This document shows positions 12,436 through 24,739 of a stretch of DNA of 64,000 bases, in pieces. Below the pieces are notes generated by a model that saw only the letters and a program-made list of their open reading frames with translations, ran no database searches and was not told the origin of the DNA. The first letter of the stretch is position 1; each line of letters begins with the position of its first letter. Source of the stretch: Hysterangium stoloniferum. Taxonomy: Eukaryota > Basidiomycota > Agaricomycetes > Hysterangiales > Hysterangiaceae. The DNA lies in assembly GCA_015178975.1 (NCBI GenBank), contig WHVD01000195.1:62001-126000 (forward strand). Reading direction: 5' to 3'. The position numbers and the translations under genes were made by a program.

Positions 12436-12571
12436 CGAGTCACTACTTCGTGTCGACTGAGGTATGTTATCACTACTTATTGTCGTTTCACATTTTTCTT
12501 ACCTAATGTAACATAGCGTATTTGTTACAGGTAGTAAATATAGTCGAGTCACTACTTCGTGTCGACTGAGC
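12436..12571. repeat. 26-bp direct repeat
   Basis: CGAGTCACTACTTCGTGTCG plus ACTGAG occurs at about 12436-12461 and again at about 12544-12569, with about 80 bases between. CGTATTTGTTACA also occurs twice next to it. This suggests a small local duplication. Confidence 0.65.
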
Positions 12572-13093
12572 GTATTTGTTACATTCTGAAATAGCAATAA
12601 TTCGTCTCGATTTATCTTCATATATTTTAATATATTTTAAGAGCTGAGCTCACTGTCAACGGCAGCGGGGATGATGTTGGCGAGTAACATCGACGATATT
12701 TAACTGGAACATTGACGGGCAGAGAAGGTAAAAGTCAGGCATAAAGCATCTAATCATTTTATTTTATTAGTAGGTGTGCTAATTGTCATTAGTTTACTTC
12801 AATAAATGATTCCTAGCGCAGGACGTGGACTGCAGCATATTTGCAGCTGCAAAAGTAGAAGTGACAGCTCTAGTGAGAGTATCAAGCTTATTGTAGATGA
12901 ATCCGGTTTTCACTGCCATATAAACGTGGTAGTGAATGCATCAAAATTCTACACTTCCAACTAAACACATAACTCAACAACGACAAAAGTACAACATGAT
13001 ATATAAATAAGCACAACAAATGTTAAGAGCTAGGTGCGGGAACTAATGGGGTGTGTCTGGAGATGAACATCACTCCAGAATCATGACAACGAA

Positions 13094-14706
13094 TCACCGT
13101 TTGGTTCGGACTGGACTAGGTTGTCCGTCGTTTGGGCTAGGCTTTAATCCATTCGGTCCTACCTTGCGCCTTACCCCCGACGACATTCCCGAACCGCCTG
13201 TACGAGTATGTGGCCGTAGAAGCGGAGGTATATGTGACCTCGACAATTTTTTGGGAACGTTAACCTTTCGATGACCGTATATCTCCTTGGGATCTTCCTT
13301 TACAGGATGTAAGTCAAGTCAAAGATATAATGCACGATACGTGATATTACCTCAGCACCAATGGCCATTTCGTCGTGGTCTTCCGGTTCCTCCTTTGAAC
13401 TTGCATTGGCGGCTTCGCTGGAATTAATAGACCCGTCCTCGTCTTCATCATCAATCCGTCTTGAACTTCGTTTCCACGAGTTTATTCGCCTGCGTTTCGG
13501 ACTGGGCTCGTCGCTCCCATTCTCCTGAGGTAATACTTGGACTGCGTTGCAATGAGCAGCGACCCGAGGCGAAATTAAGGATCTATCCTCGTCTTCATGG
13601 TCTTCCTCCTTGACCCCGGATTCCGCCCTGAAAAAAACGTGGCCAGGAGCCAAAACTGATCTTGGTATCATTGCGAGCCCCCCTGCTTCAGGACCAGGTT
13701 CTCGTTGCTCATGGGTTGTTGAATTATGTCGCTTTGGACTTCCAGATGCAGTTTCACCTTTATTGTTGTGTACTATCGGAGTGTTGTTGTCAGTTTTGGG
13801 CGTTGACTTGGCAGCCACAGAACCAACTTTGAGAGAGATTGGCGTGTCAGAGGACTGGATTACGCTGCGGCCAGAGGTTAGTTGTTTATTTGGAGAGGCA
13901 GAAGGGATAGCGGTGATTGATGGCCCCTGAAGTGGAAGGACGAACAACCAAAAATCGAATGAGACGTAAAGTTGGTGCAAACCATAAAACAAAATGCGTG
14001 ACGCACTATACCCGATGTCTGCCGGCTTTCAGAAAGTTGATCTAATTTCATGAGAATTTGGGACAGCCGTAGCGACCATTTCTCTGATTGAGATTTAAGC
14101 CCTTCCATTGCTGTATTACAAAGCAGTCTGCTTTCATTTAAGTCTTCTTGAGATTTTGATAAAGATTGCGTCTGTCCATTACAACGCAGTCTGCATTCAT
14201 TCAGATCCTCTTTAAATGTTGATAAAAGTTGCGTCTGATACTGGACCTATTTTCAAGTGATTGTCACGCATCAGTGAATCGAAATAGTTCTTTCAAAGTA
14301 GCACTGACCGCTTGTTCCAAAAGCTCATTCTTAACACAAAGGTAATACATATACATTAATCTCGGCAAGGTCATTGAATTATATGTACCTTGTTTCTCAG
14401 ATCAGCCTTCTCCAGCTCATGGGTAGTTCTGACCTCCGCCCGCTCTTTAGCTAGCTCTCCGACTTGCAGTTTCAAGGCATTGACCTCGGACGACCAAAGT
14501 AGTTTAACCGCCTGTAATTCTCCTTCAAGCGCGTCCCGTTGGATTCGAAGCCCTTCACGTTCTGTTCGCACGCTCTCGTACTGGCTTTTCAGCTCAGCCA
14601 GTTGTTCATCGCTCTGTTGGCGTTGATCTCGTATTCGAATATCCCTACTAGAAACCTGATCTGCAAGACTTTTTATGATCTCCAATAACGAATCTTCTGA
14701 CGACAT
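13094..14706 (-). CDS. coiled-coil, probably nuclear protein with basic and acidic C-terminal regions
   Basis: The start MSSEDSLLEIIKSLADQ (ATG at 14706) opens a long heptad-rich helix through about residue 110. Short exons NELLEQA and VQYQTQLLSTFKEDL continue the coiled coil. Two homologous helical repeats follow (SLSKSQEDLNESRLLCN resembles the preceding segment). The large exon (ending near 13352) is low-complexity Ser/Thr/Pro with a putative bipartite nuclear signal (SPKRRRINSWKRSSRR) and acidic patches (DDEDEDG, HEDEDRS). A last exon, 13094 to about 13297, encodes EDPKEIYGHRKVNVPKK and a Pro/Arg-rich end, with TGA at 13094-13096. Four GT-AG introns of 53-85 nt keep the frame. The family is unknown to me. 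The architecture suggests a scaffold or chromatin-associated protein, which is inference only. Confidence 0.75.
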
Positions 14707-14837
14707 GTTCCTTCGGTGAGGGTGTGTATGATCGGCCCGGAAAGTTTGCAATGTGGAGTCGTGAAGGTCTCTCCGGCCGAGCAGGCGGCAAGTCACAACA
14801 CTAATATGTCACGCCCGCCAATCGGTCGGGTCACAAT

Positions 14838-16715
14838 CGTTTACCTACTGTACATTTGTATTGGTTTCCTGGGAATCCTCGTAGCTATAGCTATGCTGAT
14901 TTGTTCGATATTCTACAAAATGTGATGGTAATCGGCCATGACCGTTCATTGTGTTTTCCAACGTCTCTGTGTACACATACCGTGGCCTATTTTTTCATGG
15001 GACGTTTACACTAAGACCAGGGGACAAAAGCCAGGGCTGGCTACTGTGGTGCAGATTGGAACCTGTCACTCTCGTTGGATTGTTGTTCCGCCTGCTATTC
15101 CTCAGATATACATGCTAGTAGATCCTTTCGTATGTAAACTTAGTTGTTCCTTCCCCAGGAAAATTAAGAATGAGCTCGTTAGAATCCGTTTAAATTATCT
15201 ACATGCGGAACGAATTGCCCATTGGTGGCCATATGACACCTGTTCGTAATTGAATTCTCTCGTTGTGAAAGGTGCACACACAACACTTTCGTAGGAAGAT
15301 CTGCCATCCCTGGCCCACTACGATGCCTCGGCGTACTTCGTTTTTCTTTTACTAAAACCACATACATCCTTATAAAGGGATTCGTCTTATAACAGGGGAA
15401 TGGACCATATTACGTGGAAAGAAACTCCAAATGTTTCGGGGATGCAATAGTCGTGGTAAAACGCCAGATGTCCATCCGCCGATCACCCGTTATTGAACAC
15501 TTCGGCGCTGCAATTGCCGATATCGATAAACATTGACCAATTGCGCCGTTTTTATCACGTCGTCGAAGAATTGTTCAGTTTTAATCCCAGGAAGCTTGAA
15601 GCGCATCGATTGTTGAACTATGCCAGACCTCCCCCGATATGCTATAATGTTAACATGCGTGGTCCCTTGTGGGTGCACAATATTCAGCTGGCGGACTGAG
15701 GCATTTCTTTCACGCAAAGCACAATTGGTCATTCGGTTGAATCGTGATGCAAGGTCTTGATGAGGTGTCTTTCAAGTGAAGTTTAGTGAGCAGATAGGCG
15801 TCGTCGCTCATACGGAAAGGGGAAAATCATCCTCGACACAATCATAATTGCGCTTTGTACCTACGGGTGGCCTGGGTCTCATGGATGGTTTAGCGACTAC
15901 TTACATCAATAACAATGGCTTGTGGTCGAGCCTCATGATCATAACCCAGTTGCCTGAGCTAGCTACTGTTGGTGAGTGGAACGCTGCCCGAGAATCTTAA
16001 TCCCTTCTCAGAGCATTCAGATGCAACAATAAACAATACTTTGCATTTAGCAAGATTATTTTGCCTACAGAAATATGGCCAAGAAACTTGAAACATTTTG
16101 TTGGAAAGCATGATATCTGGTGGTAGAAACCTGTCTATTGATCGGCGCCAGATTCTGATATTAGCACGAGTCATTTTAAGACAGAGTAAAATTTTGATGC
16201 TGGACGATAAGGAAGGTACCTGGATGGATCAAACGAAAGAGCAGCTGATGACCCAGATATTCAACAACGAGCGCGGTCGATTATAGATGCAGCCTCGATC
16301 GCAGTGGCGCATGAACAACAAATAGTCCGTTATTTGCCGAGTTGTTGCCCCCTCGAGATACATCATAAAACTCCGGCACATCACGGACGCCAACAATGGT
16401 CGAATTCGATTCGCCAGGTAGTTTACTGAAGAAATACGGGGGGTACTTGATGTTCTTGGTGAATGAGAGCGGGGACCGGGCTGCGTTAGGAGATGGCTGA
16501 GAAAGCATCTCGACGCAGCCAGCTGAGCGTAACTCGTAAATATCACACAGTGGGAAAGTAATGGCATTGGCCTTGAAAATAGATTTGGTCAAGATTCAAA
16601 GTTTTACTAACGGTTTCAAAACAGAAGTCCGCTGTATTTCAAATATTACCAGAATAAAAGCAACATTATGACGACGCACGAGGAATTTGGGAATCTCCAA
16701 GAAGTATACACATCA
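14838..16715 (+). pseudogene. decayed ABC-C transporter copy
   Basis: Stretches match the two intact transporters in order: the TMD0 region (VYLLYICIGFLGIL at 14842; GTTTACACTAAGACCAG and GGCTGGCTACTGTGG near 15006-15043), the Arg-Arg-Ser-Pro-Val segment (about 15476), then the second nucleotide-binding domain (about 15775-16310, with a damaged Walker A and the remnant of LSVGQRQ as LSIDRRQ), and the C-terminus (about 16380-16520). The 3' flank to about 16715 also matches the flank after 24211. Most of the middle (both TMDs and NBD1) is missing, and stops and frameshifts are frequent. It is a segmental duplicate that has lost function. Confidence 0.8.
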
Positions 16716-17392
16716 TTAGGTTAAGAAGACTATCTACTTCCATTGTAAGTGAGCCATCATATTGCCCGGTAAATAGGAGCCTCGGAAAATCATTGGTTTT
16801 AGAAGTAGCGATGGATATAGACAATATCTACGGCATATCTACTGATGTTCCCATTTTTCACATAATTTAAACTTCAACTGCAATATCACCGTGTCCTAGT
16901 TTGTATCACTTTAAAAGGGCAATTGTTCAAATCTAAGCATGTTCTAAAATAGTATAGCAGTTGAAATTATGACAGAAAATTTCCTCGAGTGGTGTATATT
17001 TAGATTGTGAACTGGATCAAAACAATTGATGGGACTTAGATACTACCTCACGCAAACACTAAGTCTTTATTTAGATTTCAAATCTTGCTAATTTTGTCTT
17101 TCATCAAAGGAGCCTCCAATACTGAAAGCTTCGGTGAAACATGGGGAAACGCTCCCAGGGTTGTTACACTAACAGCCGAACTAGCAGCAGATTGCAGATA
17201 TAATGTGTGACTTTCAAGGTATTTTCCTCCGATGGATCACATCGGCATTGTCACAATCCATAAGTATATAGAATGCTGTGTAGTCAATCTGTCAAATAGA
17301 AGATATCAGTATTGAACAATGGAGCAGTCACTTGATATAAAACCACACCGCCAGTATACCCAATATACCGTACTTTGGCAATTGGCAGCGCA
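16716..17392. other. intergenic region upstream of the first intact transporter
   Basis: AT-rich with no gene. A TATA-like stretch (TATATAGAA, 17265-17273) lies about 128 bases before the proposed start at 17393. The matching stretch in the second copy is TATATAAA at 26683-26690, followed in both by ATGCTGT and, further down, by ATAAAACC.CACCG. Conservation of these blocks in otherwise diverged upstream DNA supports a shared core promoter. Confidence 0.45.
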
Positions 17393-20300
17393 ATGCCTAA
17401 CATTCAACTGGTTCTCTCACACTCTAATAGAAGCGGCGCAAAGGAATGGTTTGTCCAGAAGACTTGCATATATATTCATTCACTCATGATTCTTCAGTAT
17501 TTGGTCAAATACGTTCATGTTTCCAGCCTACCTAGCTGTTGGTTTACTAGTTGTGCAGACATTTATCACAATTATCTCTCGAGTTTGGCGCGACAAGGCT
17601 TCACGACACGTTCCAGCAAGCCCGAGTAGCGGGACATTCTTAAACGAGACAAAGCAATGGTTCAAAGCATTGGGAACAACATCTATTACGCTTAGAATTC
17701 TTAGATTTCTGGCTACATTAACTTTGACTGGATTCACCGCAATTGCCTTCATCTCTCTACAAAACAAGAAGTCCAAATTGCACTCCTTCGACGATGGGTT
17801 TATGCACCGTGATGTCTCTGTTAACTCCCCCATATTCACGCAAGCTGAATGGATAGAGGTTGTTTACCTCCTGCTTTATGTTTGTATCGGTTTTGCTTGG
17901 TTTGCTTCTCTCTCACGGCTCTTTTAGAGCTACATCTCCGTACTCGCTTTGCTTGATATTCTACCCAGAAGGCGGTGGTATTCAGCCGCGACGGTTCATC
18001 TGAACTTCGTGATGTTTGCCATTGTATCTGTGTACACATATCGTGATCTATTTCCTTATGCGACGTTTACACTAAGGCCAGCGGATGAAGGCCAGGGCTG
18101 GCTACTGTGGTCCAGACTAGGGCTTGCGACTTTCGCTGGCCTGTTTGTTCCTCTTGTCATTCCTCGGATATACACACCAGTAGATCCTTTGGTATGTAAA
18201 ATTTGTCATTCTTTTTCTCAGAAAACTTAAAGTTAAGAATGGCTTGTTAGAATCCATCTAAACACTTGAATACCGAACAAACTACATCTTGGTTGTCATA
18301 TGTTACCTATTCATACATGGATCCTCTCATTATTAAAGGTGTCCGCACGACACTTACGTATGAAGACCTACCACCTCTGGCGGATTATGATGCATCGGCG
18401 TATTTGGTGGCACGAAGTGCTCCGGTGAGCGTCGTTCATTTTCTAGCTACAACCACATACATTCCAACAAGTAATTTCTCTTGAAATAGGCCCTTGATCC
18501 ATATATACATGGGACGAAACGCCATATATTTTGGGGATTAATGAGCTTATTATGTAGGTTTGCTTATTTCGATACTCTATGCTAATCTGAAAATTACCCT
18601 AAGCCTCCGATTATCTTGCTTTGACCACCCTCACTGTTCTTCAGGTAATTGTTCTCTAGCTCGTCATAGATATTTCTACTCAACTGTTCCTACAGTGCCT
18701 TATAGGATTTTTGTCGCCCGTTGCCCTAAATCAACTTCTTCACTACTTAGAGGATGGTCAGGATGCCTTTATACGGCCATGGTTTTGGGCCCTTTGTCTC
18801 TTTATCGGTCCAATTGTATTATTTTTGTATTAATACCGGTTTTTAAACTAACACTCCAAACCATTATAGATTCGCTCTCTTGCCAGTTCGTTTTACTATT
18901 TCATCGGGGTGCGCTTTAATGATTGCTCACAGCGACTACTCAGTTATCTCACACATTCTGATAGACCCGTGTACTTGTACATGCAGAGGCCATTATCACA
19001 CAGGTGATACTTAGCCATGCTCTCAGGATCCGTATGAAAGAGGAGACTACGGCAACTACTTCGACGGCAACTACGCCGACAGCAACTACGCCGACAGCAA
19101 CTACGCCGACAGCAACTACGCCGACAGCAACTACGCCGACAGCAACTACGCCGACAGCAACTACGCCGACAGCAACTACGCCGACAGCAACTACGCCGAC
19201 AGCAACTACGCCGACAGCAACTACGCCGACAGCAACTACGCCGACAGCAACTACGCCGACAGCAACTACGCCGACAGCAACTACGCCGACAGCAACTACG
19301 CCGACAGCAACTACGCCGACAGCAACTACGCCGACAGCAACTACGCCGACAGCAACTACGCCGACAGCAACTACGCCGACAGCAACTACGCCGACAGCAA
19401 CTACGCCGACAGCAACTACGCCGACAGCAACTACGCCGACAGCAACTACGCCGACAGCAACTACTCCGACAGCAACTACTCAGGATAGCAGATCCATCGC
19501 AGAAAATGATACCGATGCCGAAGGCGAGAGCAGAGACGACTCGGAAACCATACGTGGCGAAAGTCCCCCTTCTCGCACCAGCAAGGACACGGCTGGGACC
19601 AAGGCTCCGAACACTGAGACATCCAGTGGGACTCCCACTGCGGTCTCTTCACCTACTAGCGATAAGCCTACATCCGAGTCGCAATCCAGAAATTTGGTGG
19701 GGAAAATTAATAGTCTAATCACCAGCGATGTGGGAAGTGTTACGGACGGAAGAGATTTTTTACGCTTGGGTAATCTCTCGCACAACTTGCTGTAATGCCT
19801 CGCTCAAAACTGAATCTTAGCTATTTATGGACCATTGCAATTTGGCATCAGTGCTTATTTCTCATATAAGATTCTGGGTTGGAGGTATTCCTTCTCTATT
19901 CTATCTGACTATCAAGTCTTTGAGTGACCATCGTTTCAGTGCTATAGTGGGCATGGCCTTCACGGCCATCTCTATACCTTTGCCAGGATATATCACCAAA
20001 CTGCTGAATAATATCCAGACAGAAAGAATGAAAAAGGTGTTGCACCTAATAACCTTAGTGTTTTCTGTGCTGATCATTAATCTGGCAGAGCGATGCACGA
20101 GTGCAATCTGTAGCAGAAAGTAGGTCACTTCTACTGATTTCACCGGGAAGACATGTGTAACGCATTATCTGTGTCAAGTTCTCTCAGTGATTCGCATGAC
20201 AAAGCTATTTGGCTGGGAGGACAAAATGAACAAGAAAATTGCGGAGAAAAGAGAGGCAGAGCTAGAGCTAATTAAAAAATGGAAGTTATTTAATGTGTTG

Positions 20301-23300
20301 AACGCCAACACGAAGTGAGCCTGACCATGCATGGGATGATTTTAGTCAACATTTTTGTTCTTTCAGTTACTTCATTACCCTCATTACTATGGCTACTAGT
20401 TTTGCCTGCTATGTACGTCCTTTTAGCCCCAAAGTCCCATCGTACTTACATAAATTTTGTCCACTAGACTATGATACAAAATCAAGCATTGACAGCGGCA
20501 ACGGTCTTTACAAGTATCGCTGTGTTTGGCCAGTTACGAGATAGCATGTTCAATATTTTCTTTTGGTTGCCCATTATGATTACTGGTGTGTGCTTTCTTT
20601 CAGATAAACCTTGCCACTTATCCAGAGCTAACCTGTAACAGCTAAGGTGTCATTGACGCGTATAAACGACTTCCTCCAGAAGGTATGCGTGCAGTTTATC
20701 CGAACCGAATGCCAGTACAAACTCAAATTAAAACAATTAAAATTGGTAAGACACCATTATTAGACAGATATACACAGAAAACGGCCAGCGATGAGGGGTC
20801 CATAAATCCCCAACCTTTCAACCCTTCTGACGGAATCGGTTTCCGAAACGCTACCTTTACTTGGGATAGCGATAGGTCGGACGATGGGTGGAATGCATCT
20901 CAGCGAAGATATAGCCTTAAGATAGATGGGGAGCTATTTTTCAAGCATGGACAGTTTAACCTTATAATCGGCCCGACAGGCAGCGGAAAGACCAGCATGC
21001 TTATGGGCTTGTTAGGTCAGTAAACTAATAGCATTCCTCTGTCGGCTTCAAATACCCCTTGTAGGCGAGATGCATTTTAAGCCCTGCGGTCAAGATGGCG
21101 GTTTCAATTTACCTCGCGACCGCGGCGTCGCATATGCTGCTCAAGAGGCTTGGGTACAAAATGAGACCATCAAGGCAAGTTGGTCATCATTATGTACGGG
21201 TCAATTATTTACCCCAAATCCAGGATAACATTTTATTTGGGAAGACTCTCGACGAGGAACGTTATAAGAAAGGTATGTCACGCCATATGATGGTTTGCCT
21301 TGACCTGTCTAAGTGTCGATGATGCCAGTGCTCCATCAGTGTGGTCTTGAGCGAGATCTGAACCTTTTCGAAGCGGGGGACGAAACTGAAGTCGGAGAAA
21401 GGGGAATAACACTAAGGTATGCATGGGTTCCAACTCCCTTCCGTGTTACATTTGAATAACAACGGTTTCAGTGGCGGTCAAAAAGCCAGAATTACTCTCG
21501 CCCGAGCAGTTTATTCCGATGCCCAGATTCTACTCCTCGATGATATTCTTGCCGCTCTGGACGTACATACCTCTCGCTTCATCGTGGACGAATGCCTTCA
21601 AGGAGATCTCTTGAGAGGTCGCACGATATTACTCGTTGTGAGTACCTTGCCGTTTTTACAATCACTTGAATTTTCATAACTGTTTGGTTATTTAAGACGC
21701 ACAATGTTGCTATGGTGGCTCCAATCGCTGATTTCGTTGTGTCCTTAGGCAACAATGGAACAATTGCGAGCCGGGGCTCGGTAAACGAGTCTTTGAAAAA
21801 GAATGGTACGCTACTGCGTGAAGCAGTAGAGTCGATGGAGATTGCAGACAAGGCTGCAGAGACTGTAGACTCAACGGCTACTGCAAACCAAATTCCTAGA
21901 GCTGGAGCAAAATTAGTGGTGGAAGAGGAGATCGCTGTGGGCCATGTTAGCTGGCGCCCTCTCAAGTTGTATCTGTCCAATTTAGGTAATGCCAGGTTTT
22001 GGATAGCGTGGACTCTGGGTTTGGTATTCTCAGAAGTATGCGACGCTGCGGGCACATGGTTCCTAGGATACTGGGCAGCCCAATACGAGCAGCAACCTGC
22101 CTCTGGCGTCCCAGTAGCATACTATCTCTCTCTCTATGCTCTAATATTGGTTGGCAACGGCGCAGGCTACTGTATCTCTATGGCTTTCTATGTATTTGGT
22201 TCTATAAAGGCGAGCACCACTGTCCTTTAAGTTGCGCTTATACGTGGGTTAATTTGTCATTCTTTAGGCATCGCGAATTGTGCACAGAAATCTAATAACT
22301 AGTATACTTGGAACTACGCTCAGGTATGTGGCCTTCCAACTTGAATTTTTACATCTTTTTTTCACGAGTCCTTTGAAGGTGGCTGGACACTGTGCCAACT
22401 GCACGAATCATAGCCAGGTGCACTCAAGACATCCGTGCCGTTGATGGTGCAATCCCGCTATACTTTTCTAGTCTAGTGAATATTTCACAAACCATGCTCG
22501 TCTCTTTTGTGGCAGTTGTCATCTTCGTACCCGCATTTATTCTCCCGGGGGTGCTAGTGGCGATAGTTGGGGTCGTTTGCGGGCAGATGTACATCCGTGC
22601 GCAACTCCCTGTAAAGCGCGAGATGTCCAACCGCCGATCACCAGTTATTGCACACTTCGGCGCTGCGATTGCTGGTCTAGGTAAATATTTGGAAATTGTG
22701 CCGTTCATATCACGTTTATGAAGCATAATTTAGTTTCAATCCGTGCTTACGGTGCCCAAGCAGCCTTCATGTCAGAAAGCTTGCAGCGCATCGATAAATA
22801 CACCAGACCTGCCCGCGTATACTATAATCTTAACAGGTACGATTATTCATATCTCTTGTTTGAGTATTTAGTTCCTGATCTCTGGTAGATGGGTTGGGGT
22901 TCGAATTGATGTGATTGGAACTACATTTACGGCCTGCCTGGCGTTATATCTCGCTTACAATAAAACCTTCCGCACACCCAGTGAGACCGGTTTCTCATTA
23001 GCAATGGCTGTCGGGTTCTCAGGCCTCACTTTGGGGTGGGGTGAGTTCCTATGCACACGGCCGGATGTGCAATTCTTTTGACATAAGTATAACAAACAGT
23101 TAGACTTTTAAATGAATTCCAAGTGCAGGGGAACAGGTTCCGTTCTAATATCACTCTACTTGGGGCAGTTGTGACTTACTGATATTTAGTCTAGAGCGTA
23201 TCGAAACATATGTAAGCATAGAGCAAGAGACTAAACCTACCGTGCAAGGAGTACCGCCAGCTTATTGGCCGGCCTCTGGTTCGCTGATCGTAGAGGACCT

Positions 23301-24211
23301 TTGTGCACGATATTCTGTTGATGGACCTCAGGTACTTCTTTATAAAAAGCGCCGCGACCATTCGCTAATTTGTGGTGCAAGGTCTTGCATAACATTTCTT
23401 TCGAAATCAAGTCTGGCGAGCGGATAGGTGTCGTTGGTCGAACGGGAAGCGGAAAATCATCCTTGACACTATCATTATTGCGCTGCATCCCTACTGACGG
23501 CCAGATTCTCTTGGACGGCTTAGCGACCAGTTCCATTAATCTTAACGCCTTGAGATCGAGCGTCACAATTATACCGCAGATGCCTGAGCTCCTGAGTGGA
23601 ACGCTGCGCGAGAATCTTGATCCCTTCTCAGAGCATTCAGACGCAACATTGAACGATGCTTTGCGTTCAGCAGGATTATTTAGCTTACAGGAACATGGCG
23701 AAAAAGCTTCAAACATCACCTTGGATAGTGCGATATCCGGTGGTGGCAGAAATCTGTCTGTTGGCCAACGCCAGATTTTGGCACTAGCACGTGCCATCCT
23801 GAGACAGAGTAAACTTTTGATCCTGGATGAAGGTACTTAAATGAGTCAGACAGAAGAGCAGCAGCTGACCCAGAACACAGCGACTAGCGCGGTTGATTAT
23901 GCAACAGACTCGATTATTCAAAATACACTAAGAGAAGCTTTAAAGGATGCGACTTTGATTACAGTGGCGCATAGGCTGCAAACGGTCCGTCATTTTCCAA
24001 TTTGTTGCCCCTTAAGATAATAATTTGTCTGTAGATCATGGATGCTGATAAGATCATGGTGTTGGATGCCGGAAATATGGTCGAATTTGATACTCCAGGC
24101 AATTTACTGAAGAAAGATGGAGGATATTTGAAGTCTTTGGTGGATGAGAGTGGGGACCGGACTGTGTTGTATGAGATGGCTGAGAAGGCATCTCGACGCC
24201 AGCCAGCGTAA
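17393..24211 (+). CDS. full-length ABC-C (MRP-type) transporter, copy 1, with pentapeptide expansion
   Basis: A full transporter of order TMD0-TMD1-NBD1-TMD2-NBD2, expected in plasma or vacuolar membrane for ATP-driven export of organic anions, conjugates or toxic compounds. The start at 17393 ([12 protein letters not shown]) is preferred over 17517 because a short exon splices in frame into [15 protein letters not shown], and copy 2 has the same arrangement. NBD1: Walker A GPTGSGKT (about 20973), signature SGGQKAR split by an intron (about 21419-21472), Walker [16 protein letters not shown]2: GRTGSGKSS (about 23430), LSVGQRQ and LILDEATSA, again split by an intron after the Glu codon. The paired Asp in NBD1 Walker B and LSVGQ in NBD2 are usual for this subfamily. 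Over 20 introns; GC-AG introns at 21175 and 22210. The linker after RIRMKE carries 29 five-residue repeats. Stop TAA 24209-24211. I found no broken frame once spliced. Confidence 0.88.
19049..19483 (+). repeat. coding 15-bp minisatellite, 29 units of TATTP
   Basis: Twenty-nine head-to-tail 15-bp units (ACAGCAACTACGCCG) encode TATTP, with the first unit TATTS and the last TATTQ. Units in the middle are identical at DNA level, so the array is young or is homogenised by slippage. It lies in the cytoplasmic linker that follows RIRMKE. The paralogue at 28495 has a short ordinary linker (TTASRPSTAPNTPDS) at this point. The length is a multiple of three, so the transporter frame is kept. Confidence 0.95.
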
Positions 24212-24739
24212 CCAATACACATCACATAACTTTGTCATAGAGAAACTACAACGCAGATGGACGACGCAGTCGGAGCGTAGAGGTGTCGTTCTTGGGGGGA
24301 TTGAAATCAGACAAGTTTTAAGTTTTACTAACAGTTTTAGACAGAAATATATATGTTGAATATTATCCGAATAAAGATAATATTATTACGACCCGTGAGG
24401 AATTTGAGCATGTGTAAGGAATTATACCCATTATATATTACATAGACTAACAATATCTATTTTATTCTTATTTTTTCTTCCATTTATATCCACTAGGACT
24501 CATCCTGTGTAAGATAAGATATACATACGTAGCATCGAATAGAAACTTGAGCGGTGTAAATGTTTCGGCACTCGCCCAAGGTAGGTGAGACTCATCATGA
24601 AGTGTGCTCGTGAAAGAGAGAGAGAGACAATATGAGAGAGGGAAGGTACACGATGGCTCACGCTCAGTTATCTGCTATTCAGTCACGGTCTCGCCAAATG
24701 TCTGCAAGACAACCGCTTTCCTTGATAAAGCTCATCAGC
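24212..24739. other. 3' flank of transporter copy 1
   Basis: No gene. 24290-24420 (AAGTTTTACTAACAGTTTTAG and following) matches the flank of the decayed copy at 16600-16715. This supports segmental duplication that included the 3' untranslated region. Confidence 0.5.

Larger units (their letters stand above)
11371..13093. other. intergenic stretch with an ABC-transporter scrap and short repeats
   Basis: No intact gene was seen. The minus strand at about 11800-11872 contains a degraded copy of the transporter N-terminus found at 17517 (listed separately). Around 12300-12570 there are short near-repeats (CACACCGTAC twice; a 26-bp direct repeat listed separately). 12640-13040 is AT-rich and featureless. 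Confidence 0.5.

Noticed and set aside
17517-17927. ATG at 17517 as the start of transporter copy 1
   Set aside because: An upstream exon at 17393 splices in frame and is mirrored at 26835 in copy 2; the frame to 17927 also runs past the donor at 17880 into an intron.
18560-18919. A frame suggesting a frameshift in TMD1 of transporter copy 1
   Set aside because: Using donor GTAGGT at about 18554 and the next two introns restores [13 protein letters not shown] and [12 protein letters not shown] in frame, exactly as in copy 2.
23237-23797. Minus-strand 186-codon frame opposite NBD2 of transporter copy 1 (and its twin at 32535)
   Set aside because: The same antisense frame appears in both paralogues because the sense protein is conserved; no independent support.
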